Both the position numbers and the translations under genes were made by a program. Shown here piece by piece: positions 53,669 to 60,761 of a stretch of DNA of 64,000 nt (the first letter of the stretch is position 1; each line of letters opens with the position of its first letter). The stretch covers positions 4,960,001 through 5,024,000 of the forward strand of contig NZ_CP030840.1 of assembly GCF_003330725.1 (NCBI RefSeq), given 5' to 3'. This stretch comes from Acidisarcina polymorpha (GTDB taxonomy: Bacteria; Acidobacteriota; Terriglobia; Terriglobales; Acidobacteriaceae). The notes beneath the pieces were generated by a model. That model ran no database searches, was not told where the DNA came from, and saw nothing but the letters and a program-made list of their open reading frames with translations.

Positions 53669-54325
53669 TCAGTCGTGCAAGATCACGTTCAGGAGCGATT
53701 TGTGGACGCGAATTCGACCGTTGTACTCTATAAAACCAAGCTGACGAAACCGGTTCATGAAGAACGTCACTCTGGGTCGCGTCGTTCCAACAATTTCAGC
53801 CAAAGACTCATGCGTTATCTCGGGGATCAAGAGCTCAGGTTCGCCGGGCTGACCGTACTCCGCCATCAACAGCAGGATGCGTGCTAAACGTTTTTCGCTC
53901 GAATTGAAGAGTTGATCGACCAGATCCGCCTGTACCCTCATTCCACGCGCGATCAGGAACTTCAAGAAGAGGTCCGAGAAGGCGTGTTGCTCATGCAACG
54001 CTCGAACCATCTCCGTCCGTGAGATCTTCATAGCGACACAGGGAGTTAGCGCGGTTGCAGTCGCGAGACGCAAGCCAGGAATCTGCGCCAGAGATTCCTC
54101 CCCGACGAAATCTCCATCCGACGCTAGCGAAACCGTAGCTTCCTTACCTCGCTTCGAAATGACAGATACTTTCGCTCGACCGGACTTGAGATAGAAGACG
54201 CAGTCTGCAGGATCACCTTGCGCGAAGAAAGTCTTCTTTGGCTTCACACGAACGATTCGTCTCCCAAGCCCCACGTCTGAGAGGAAGGATTCCAAATCGA
54301 AGACCGGCGGTTTGCTATCGGCCAT
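53669..54325 (-). CDS. Crp/Fnr-family transcriptional regulator
   Basis: A 218-residue regulator: cyclic-nucleotide-binding-like domain (KTFFAQGDPADCVFYLKSGR, SDGDFVGEESLAQ) and a C-terminal helix-turn-helix (ITHESLAEIVGTTRPRVTFF, MNRFRQLGFI). No N-terminal FNR-type Cys cluster is present. The ATG at 54325 is chosen because GAAGAGAG precedes it; the open frame continues upstream into the arabinofuranosidase gene. It converges on the redox cluster and may regulate either that or the GH genes upstream on its own strand. Confidence 0.88.
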   Translation of the reverse strand: MADSKPPVFDLESFLSDVGLGRRIVRVKPKKTFFAQGDPADCVFYLKSGRAKVSVISKRGKEATVSLASDGDFVGEESLAQIPGLRLATATALTPCVAMKISRTEMVRALHEQHAFSDLFLKFLIARGMRVQADLVDQLFNSSEKRLARILLLMAEYGQPGEPELLIPEITHESLAEIVGTTRPRVTFFMNRFRQLGFIEYNGRIRVHKSLLNVILHD

Positions 54326-54387
54326 AAAGCTCTCTTCATCTACTCCGGCTGGCGTATGTTCAGAAAACGCTAGTGCTGCCTTCCTGG

Positions 54388-55878
54388 CTACTGGGGAATG
54401 ACCTGAACATCGTCGAAGAGAATCCAGCTTCCGCTTGACTGCCCATTGTTGAAGCCGAAGTATACCTGCATCGTCGTCAAAGAGCCGGAGTTGAATGTCA
54501 CTGTGTATTGTTGATATGAAGTCGGACTGCATGTGTCGCCCCAATTCAGCTCGGTTTTGTTATTACCGCTCGTGTCTGACACACCTAAATAAGCGTTCTT
54601 CCCGAAGTTCGCGGAGCATGTAAACCAGGCGGTGAGCTGGTAATTGGTGCTTGGCGTCACGTTAAAGTTCTGGCCGATTCCTGTCCAGCTCGAGGACGTG
54701 TCGTACGTCCAACCATTATTCAGGCCGGAATGTGCTTTACCTTGCTGTACATCGACGCCTGACGTTCCAGTAGGGCCGTAGTGGAACCATCCATTGCCAA
54801 GAACGTTTTGGCTGTCCCACTCGAACCCCCCATCATTGAGCAGATTTATCGGACCTGCATAGTTCGCAGACACTATGTTCGCCTGCACTGAGGCCATCGA
54901 GCTGCTGGAAGGAACGCCCGCCGTCATCGCTCCCTCGAAGAAGTAGCCCGACGCCCCATTACTGTTGTCCCCACCTATACCCAGAATGATTGCACCCTCT
55001 TGGTGCATTGGCTGATACTGAGAAGGAAGCGTAGTGAGCCCTGTCGTACTGAGTGCACCAGACTGTGCATTGCCTTGATAGATCTGGTAGGTCGTCTGGC
55101 CGTTATTTGAACCCATGTCCGTTACAAACTGCGTTCCCGAAGGTACCCCCAGAAATCCGACGATTCCATTCTCCACGTCAAGCCCTGCGGCGGGATTACA
55201 TGGCGTTCCGGGGCAGATCATATTGAGTGCGTCCATGTGGCCTTCACCAGTGTCATTGTTTGATACCTCCGCGTTGCCGAAATCGAAACAGCACAGGGTA
55301 TTAAGATTGAGCGCAGACGTCACCATGTAGACGCCCTCAGGACTGCCGTTCGTGGCGATGCCGTTGGTCCCATCGTTTCGATAGCCGATGCCTGGCTGTA
55401 CATTCAAGCCATACACGTGATGACCGCCAGCCATCACAGGGAGTGCCGTTGCAAACGCCGGCAGATCGTAGCCGCTAGGCCCAGGCCCGCTCGCAGCTCC
55501 TCCCGGAGGTGCCGGTGTCAGGTGGTTGTCATTGCTCGTCTGATCGTAGATCTTCGTGATCGTGCACACGGTGCCGGCGCAAAACGAGTCTTGAGTCCCC
55601 GCGTTGGCAAAGCCGTCAGAAAGAAGTCCGATATCGCTTGTCCCATTATCGGATTTCCGGGTCACCTGATAGAGTGAACCATTGTAGGAGGAAAACAGAG
55701 CCCGAATTGTGCTATAAGCAGCGACGCACGGGGTGGAGCCGCTATAGACATCGCACGGCCCACTGGATCTCGACTGAGCCACGCTTGTGTTAGGAACCAA
55801 CATGAACAGCGTCATTGTAAGCGAAATGGCTGCGAGAATGTTGGCGATGAGCCGCGTTCGTTTGATGAAGAGTCGCAT
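54388..55878 (-). CDS. GH54-like alpha-L-arabinofuranosidase with C-terminal CBM4-like domain
   Basis: A 496-residue secreted enzyme with signal peptide (LIANILAAISLTMTLFMLV). The GH54 catalytic domain (about 38-350) opens GPCDVYSGSTPCVAAYSTIR, LFSSYNGSLYQVTRKSD and VCTITKIYDQTSNDNHL. By comparison with fungal AbfB, the nucleophile is Glu204 in DFGNAEVSNND and the acid/base is the Asp of GGDNSNGAS. The usual AbfB (CBM42) tail is replaced by a jelly-roll domain (about 355-496, LLNDGGFEWDS, WTGIGQNFNVTPSTNYQLTA) of CBM4-like type. AAGGAG supports the ATG at 55878. It removes arabinofuranose side chains from hemicellulose or pectin if active. Confidence 0.88.
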   Translation of the reverse strand: MRLFIKRTRLIANILAAISLTMTLFMLVPNTSVAQSRSSGPCDVYSGSTPCVAAYSTIRALFSSYNGSLYQVTRKSDNGTSDIGLLSDGFANAGTQDSFCAGTVCTITKIYDQTSNDNHLTPAPPGGAASGPGPSGYDLPAFATALPVMAGGHHVYGLNVQPGIGYRNDGTNGIATNGSPEGVYMVTSALNLNTLCCFDFGNAEVSNNDTGEGHMDALNMICPGTPCNPAAGLDVENGIVGFLGVPSGTQFVTDMGSNNGQTTYQIYQGNAQSGALSTTGLTTLPSQYQPMHQEGAIILGIGGDNSNGASGYFFEGAMTAGVPSSSSMASVQANIVSANYAGPINLLNDGGFEWDSQNVLGNGWFHYGPTGTSGVDVQQGKAHSGLNNGWTYDTSSSWTGIGQNFNVTPSTNYQLTAWFTCSANFGKNAYLGVSDTSGNNKTELNWGDTCSPTSYQQYTVTFNSGSLTTMQVYFGFNNGQSSGSWILFDDVQVIPQ

Positions 55879-56058
55879 TAATGCTCCTTTATGCACACGT
55901 ACCTGAAAGTTGCTTTCATTGTCCGAGCCCTCACGTTCCGAGCGCGGCTTTCCACTTCGAAAGCCACGCTAGTCGATTGGTTCACTCTTGAACATGGGGC
56001 AGATGTACTAACCGAGGCCAGACTCGCTATCGACACCTTCTACGTGTCCTCCATCCAT

Positions 56059-57624
56059 CTAAGAGGGGTAAACACGCAGCAACAGAGTCTGATGTGAATC
56101 TAGCGTCGCCGCCACACCAGAAGAGTGTGTAGTCAGGTATTTATGGGCCCAGAGATCACGTAGGTGAAGCGGAGCCTGCACAAGGCCAACGTCTTTCCAG
56201 GCAAGTTCCACCCGCTTTCGGCGCACATCGGCATTAACAATCCCTATGACTATTGATCCATCACCTAGAGGTTTAATCCAGATCTCAATGTTGTCCTTCC
56301 GTGAAAGCACCTTTCCGCGACCCTGACCGGGGTCCTGATCGATGGCGATCACCTCACGGTTCAGCAGTATCTTCCTTGTTGCGTCGTCCAGATCGCGCGG
56401 GTCATTCCCCAGAATAAGCGGCGCACCGAGCAAAGCCCACAAGCTCATATGAGTGCGGTATTCGGCGTCGGTCATACCGCCGTTGCCGACTTCCAGCATA
56501 TCTGGATCATTCCAGACGCTATCATGCTCCTTGTGCGGTATCTCCTCATCGGCGAGGCTGTTGAGTCGCATGGAATCCCAAGTGTCCTGGATATCAGCGG
56601 AAATGCGCCAAAGGCTGCCGCCGGCCGCAGCTCCCCATCGTGCTACCTCCTCTTGCCCATATTGACAAATAGCGAATGCAATTGGGCGTCCAGTGCGCTG
56701 CAAGGCAGATCCCATCTTCTGATAAACAGACCTCATGGCCGATTGTGGATAGAGTTCTCCCGCGCTACACCAGTCATACTTCAGGTAATCAACTCCCCAA
56801 AGCGCAAAGGCTCTTGCGTCATCGTCTTCATGGCCGAAACTTGCGGTGTAAGCGCCGCACGTAAGCGGCCCCGGTGAAGAATAGATACCGAAGAGAAGTC
56901 CGCGAGAATGGACGTAATCTGCCAACGCCTTCATATCGGGAAATTTTGTGTTTCCGCGTAGGCGTCCGTCGATTCCGCGCGCGGCAGCCCAGCCCTCGTC
57001 AATAACGAGGTAGCGATAGCCTGCATCCCGCATACCCGTCTTGACCAGAGCGTCTGCAATACTTCGCACGGTAGTGTCATCGATGCGCTCTGCGAAGTGG
57101 TTCCAACTGTTCCATCCCATAGGCGGTGTCGCGAGTGCGACGCGACCCGCCGAGATGTCAGCAATGGCGGGAAGCGGCCGAGGGACCGGCAGCTCTGGAA
57201 ACTGACGCACGGGATGCGCTTTGAAAGAAAAAGGGGAAGTTCGAGGATCGTAAATGACGATCAACAGTTCTTGGCCCAGTTGCTTGCAGACGACGTGGAT
57301 TGGGATGGCATTCCGCAAGTAGAGGGTGAAAGTGTCTCCATTTACTATTGATCTGTCTATTTCTGTCCATCCCCAGGTCATATGGACGCGACCGCGAATG
57401 CTTTGAGTGTCCTCCTGAAGGTCAAGGTAGTAATCAACAGGAACACCACCGCTCATCGTCCCCGTTCCTTCCCATAAGCTAGGCGCGCTGGCGTTGGGTC
57501 TCTGAGCTTGGACGAGAGATCCAGACGGACTAAGACCAGTGAGAGCGATCAATGGTACTGCAGACAAAAGGCACGTCAACAAGCTAGACACCCTGAGACG
57601 TCCTTTGAACGAATGAAACCTCAC
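56059..57624 (-). CDS. GH27 alpha-galactosidase
   Basis: A 521-residue secreted enzyme. A hydrophobic leader (VSSLLTCLLSAVPLIALTG) and an extra N-terminal beta domain (about 45-150) precede the GH27 barrel: TPPMGWNSWNHF, YRYLVIDEGW, nucleophile Asp284 in LKYDWCSAGE, and acid/base in VWNDPDMLEVGNGG. All catalytic motifs are intact, unlike the pseudogene at 20175. The GTG start overlaps the stop of the nucleoside hydrolase gene (GTGA), indicating coupling. It releases terminal alpha-galactose. Confidence 0.92.
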   Translation of the reverse strand: MRFHSFKGRLRVSSLLTCLLSAVPLIALTGLSPSGSLVQAQRPNASAPSLWEGTGTMSGGVPVDYYLDLQEDTQSIRGRVHMTWGWTEIDRSIVNGDTFTLYLRNAIPIHVVCKQLGQELLIVIYDPRTSPFSFKAHPVRQFPELPVPRPLPAIADISAGRVALATPPMGWNSWNHFAERIDDTTVRSIADALVKTGMRDAGYRYLVIDEGWAAARGIDGRLRGNTKFPDMKALADYVHSRGLLFGIYSSPGPLTCGAYTASFGHEDDDARAFALWGVDYLKYDWCSAGELYPQSAMRSVYQKMGSALQRTGRPIAFAICQYGQEEVARWGAAAGGSLWRISADIQDTWDSMRLNSLADEEIPHKEHDSVWNDPDMLEVGNGGMTDAEYRTHMSLWALLGAPLILGNDPRDLDDATRKILLNREVIAIDQDPGQGRGKVLSRKDNIEIWIKPLGDGSIVIGIVNADVRRKRVELAWKDVGLVQAPLHLRDLWAHKYLTTHSSGVAATLDSHQTLLLRVYPS

Positions 57625-58634
57625 GGTTGACCCTCGTTTTGTGAACCAAGAAGACGAGGAATGTAGAAGCGAAAAAACTGATCCGAATCTGAATCGAGAC
57701 AGACTTGGGCGTTTGGGGGTCCGGCAGTTTCCCGTGTGAATCCCTTTGCATCCACGATCAGATGTAGGGGGGTCACAGGGCAGAGCTTTGGATCTATCGC
57801 GAAAGCAACGGCCATAGCGTCATACATGGTTGGTGTCTGCTGTTTGGTCGTATGCGACCATTGCTGGTAGTTAAGCGTTAAAGCGTCGGTGAGCGGCGTG
57901 GAATGCGTAAAAAGCAACTCCCGTTGCAACTCTCCAAGTTTGATCTGTGTTGAGTCGACCGGCATCACATACAGGGGAACCCCCGAACGGAAAACCTTCG
58001 CCGCCGATTCAGGATCCATGGCTATGTTGTACTCCGCATCGATGTGGTGAGAGTTCGTATAACCGAAGTCGCCATAGCCGCGCCGCACAGAACCTCCCAT
58101 CAATACAATTCGCTTGAATTGCTTGAATGTCACAGGGTCGCGGTCGATTGCAGCACCGAGATTGCTCATGGGCCCGACGCTGATCAGCGTGATCTCATTC
58201 GGGTGAAGTTGCGCCTGCGTGAGAAGGAATTGCACAGCGTCATCGTGTGTGTGGGCGGGTCCGCGTTTCGCCCAACCTGATTGGGAGAAAGCCGCTTCTC
58301 CAGAATGATGCTTCTCCGGCCCTTTCAACACTGGGACGCCATTGAGGCCACACTCTAAGAAAAGCCGATCGACCATCCGGGCACGCAAGGCCGTGTCTCC
58401 CCAAGCAGTGGTGACACCTACCAGATGTAATTCTCGACTGGAGATTACAAGACCCAAAGCAAGAACATCATCGATGTCGTCCCCGATATCTGTGTCGAAG
58501 ATTACAGGCTCTCCATGACCTGCAGGAGCGTGGATCGTTTCCTTGCTTGCCTGTGCCGCCGCACCGGTCGTGAGCAGGAAAAGGAGAGGTAGAATTATTC
58601 CAAGAGCCTGTGAAGCACAACTTATAAGGCGCAC
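57621..58634 (-). CDS. secreted inosine/uridine-preferring nucleoside hydrolase
   Basis: A 337-residue nucleoside hydrolase. A signal peptide (ALGIILPLLFLLTTGAAAQ) places it outside the cytoplasm. The calcium-binding motif VIFDTDIGDDIDDVLAL and ISVGPMSNLGAAI, KRIVLMGGSV, and EYNIAMDPESA are diagnostic. It splits ribonucleosides to base and ribose. The GTG at 58634 is supported by GGGGAGGT seven bases upstream, inside the end of the ribokinase gene; a TTG at 58664 is a weaker choice. With ribokinase and a GRP permease next to it, the pathway is ribonucleoside scavenging. Confidence 0.92.
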   Translation of the reverse strand: MRLISCASQALGIILPLLFLLTTGAAAQASKETIHAPAGHGEPVIFDTDIGDDIDDVLALGLVISSRELHLVGVTTAWGDTALRARMVDRLFLECGLNGVPVLKGPEKHHSGEAAFSQSGWAKRGPAHTHDDAVQFLLTQAQLHPNEITLISVGPMSNLGAAIDRDPVTFKQFKRIVLMGGSVRRGYGDFGYTNSHHIDAEYNIAMDPESAAKVFRSGVPLYVMPVDSTQIKLGELQRELLFTHSTPLTDALTLNYQQWSHTTKQQTPTMYDAMAVAFAIDPKLCPVTPLHLIVDAKGFTRETAGPPNAQVCLDSDSDQFFRFYIPRLLGSQNEGQP

Positions 58635-58639
58635 GGCAA

Positions 58640-59590
58640 TTACCTCCCCAAAGTCTCGGAACAAGCAGGTTTACTTGCGAGGAACGATTCCACTTCCTCT
58701 CGATGGGGCATGGACGTCTGAGCCCCACGCCGTGTTACAGAGATAGCCGCAACAGCGCTGGCAAAGCTGGCGGCTTCGTAGGGAGTCATTCCTTGTGCAA
58801 GCCCAGTCGCAAACGATCCATTGAGGGCGTCGCCGGCCGCAGTTGTATCGACTGCGGTGACGTTATAGGCGGGGATGTTGAAGCGTTCCCCGGAACCTAA
58901 TGCGACCGCAAGTCCATGCTCCCCGAGCTTCAGTAGAACATTCCTTGGTCCCAATGCCATGAGGCCGTCCAACATGCCCTCGATGTCCATCTGAGAGGCC
59001 GCGATTGTTGAGCGGCCCAGAATCTGACAAGCTTCGGTGAAGTTTGGGGTGAGCCACGTCACGTTCCGTAACAGCGTGGCGCTCATGGGACATACCGGCG
59101 CTGGATCGAGAACAACATTGACTCCAGCTGCAAATGCAATCTCGGCAGCGAACTCAACCGAACTGACTGGAATTTCTAATTGCAACAGCAGGACGCTTGC
59201 TTGTTCCAGTAGAGTCCGCCGCTCCTCTACAAACTTCCGATCTACCGCTGCGTTTGCTCCGGGCACAACAACAATACTGTTCTGGCCGGCGGCGTCAACC
59301 GTAATGAGGGCGACCCCCGACGAGCCGGCGGAGGAAACGAGATGATTGGTTTTTACACCTGACGCGGAGAGAGATTCTCGCATGATGGAAGCGAATGAAT
59401 CCGTGCCAACCATGCCGGCAAAAACAACCTCTTCTCCGTTTAATCTTGCTGCGGCCACTGCCTGGTTTGCGCCTTTTCCGCCTGGGACCAAAGCGAAATC
59501 ATGTCCGCTGATCGTTTCCCCGGCGGCAGGCATGCGTTCTGTGGTCACCACCATATCAAGATTAATGCTGCCCAACACAACAATGCTCAT
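58640..59590 (-). CDS. rbsK: ribokinase (PfkB family)
   Basis: A 316-residue ribokinase, which makes ribose 5-phosphate. N-terminal VLGSINLDMVV, the PfkB motif GGKGANQAVAAARL, and the C-terminal DTTAAGDALNGSFATGL with its catalytic Asp match RbsK closely. The ATG at 59590 has GAGGGA just before it; the frame is open upstream into the permease gene. It sits 7 bases after the permease and 5 bases before the nucleoside hydrolase, as one operon. Confidence 0.92.
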   Translation of the reverse strand: MSIVVLGSINLDMVVTTERMPAAGETISGHDFALVPGGKGANQAVAAARLNGEEVVFAGMVGTDSFASIMRESLSASGVKTNHLVSSAGSSGVALITVDAAGQNSIVVVPGANAAVDRKFVEERRTLLEQASVLLLQLEIPVSSVEFAAEIAFAAGVNVVLDPAPVCPMSATLLRNVTWLTPNFTEACQILGRSTIAASQMDIEGMLDGLMALGPRNVLLKLGEHGLAVALGSGERFNIPAYNVTAVDTTAAGDALNGSFATGLAQGMTPYEAASFASAVAAISVTRRGAQTSMPHREEVESFLASKPACSETLGR

Positions 59591-59597
59591 GATTCCC

Positions 59598-60575
59598 TCA
59601 TCGGTATAGCGGGGCAATCGCCACCGCGGATAGGCCAAGCAGAAAAGCCAAAAACATTGGAGCAAGCAATCGCTTGGAGGCGGCAGGGGCATCTGCAAAT
59701 TCTCTCCAAACAAATACTCCCCACATAGCAGATATCAGTGTCGCGCCTTGACCGATTGCATAGGAAACCGCCGGTCCGACGATGCGGGCTTGCGACGCAA
59801 TAAAGTTGGCTTCAGCGCCAACGGCCCAAATCACGCCGCCGAGCAGACCGGCGAGGTGCCATCTCGACGGAGCACCAGTATAAGCAGACCACGGCACCGG
59901 CACAGAATCCGTCAGGGGGCGTCGCATTAGAAGGGCGTTCAAGGGCAACGCGCAAAGAAGTACACCGAGCGCGAAGAAGGTACTTACTGTATACGCGTCC
60001 AGAGGATGTGCACCACGAAGAGACCGAGCGACAAAAGGATAGAACAGTCCCATTAATAGGCCGGCGACGACACTGATCGCGATTCCCCGAGCAGAACTTT
60101 CAATAATGGTACTTCTCAGTCGATAGGCTTGCGCGCTGAGAAGAATCGCGGCGAGTACGAGACCGATCCCCAAGACCAGCAGAATAGGGTTACCCGAAGG
60201 CTCCTGAATGTAGTTCAGGATCACTCCAGTAACGAGCGCTAAGCCTATGCCAATTGGAAAGGCGACAGCCATACCAGCCATTTCGATTGCCGCTACAAGA
60301 AGGGAGTTCGCGATATTAAAAACGATGCCACCCGCTAGGGCGAGCGCGATGGACGGCGTTGCAGCTTGCATCAGCCGAAGGAAAAAGCCTCTTCCGCCAC
60401 CAAGAAGTGTGCCGATGAGCAGGGTACTCGCAAGAATGCCTGCCACGTAGTCCCAGTAGAAGGCCTGGAATGACCAGCCTTTGGCTAGTTTAAGAGTATT
60501 TGCCCACGACCCCCAGCACAACATGCTCAGGAGCATCAGCATCATGGCGGCTACATAGAGTTGCGGTTGAAACAT
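59598..60575 (-). CDS. GRP-type sugar permease (glucose/ribose, DMT superfamily)
   Basis: A 325-residue membrane protein with about ten helices. Motifs LSMLCWGSWANTLKLAKGW, FYWDYVAGILAST, and NIANSLLVAAIEMAGMAVAF are those of the GRP (GlcU/RbsU) sugar transporters; EANFIASQARIVGPAVSYAI is the second-half equivalent. GGAG lies five bases before the ATG at 60575. As the first gene of the minus-strand operon before ribokinase it should import ribose released by the secreted nucleoside hydrolase. Confidence 0.88.
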   Translation of the reverse strand: MFQPQLYVAAMMLMLLSMLCWGSWANTLKLAKGWSFQAFYWDYVAGILASTLLIGTLLGGGRGFFLRLMQAATPSIALALAGGIVFNIANSLLVAAIEMAGMAVAFPIGIGLALVTGVILNYIQEPSGNPILLVLGIGLVLAAILLSAQAYRLRSTIIESSARGIAISVVAGLLMGLFYPFVARSLRGAHPLDAYTVSTFFALGVLLCALPLNALLMRRPLTDSVPVPWSAYTGAPSRWHLAGLLGGVIWAVGAEANFIASQARIVGPAVSYAIGQGATLISAMWGVFVWREFADAPAASKRLLAPMFLAFLLGLSAVAIAPLYR

Positions 60576-60761
60576 GACGGCTCCATTGGATATGCCCTGA
60601 CTCGCCATAAGCGCGGACAGCAAAGTTGATCGCCACTTCACCTTGAAGAACTGAAGTGCTCCTGTAAATGGGGCGTTTGCCCCATTGTTAGGCGTGATGG
60701 CGGAAGGCTTTACTTAGCGGGGCTGATTCAACTGGAATGCCTCTGCCGATGGGGTTCAACG
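60576..60761. promoter_or_regulatory. divergent promoter region
   Basis: The 186 bases between the permease gene and the plus-strand gene at 60762 must carry both promoters. GGGGCGTTTGCCCC (60670-60683) is a short inverted repeat in the middle and a candidate operator. Confidence 0.4.

Noticed and set aside
54326-54544. N-terminal extension of the Crp-type regulator
   Set aside because: It overlaps the 3' end of the arabinofuranosidase gene, and a good ribosome site precedes the ATG at 54325.
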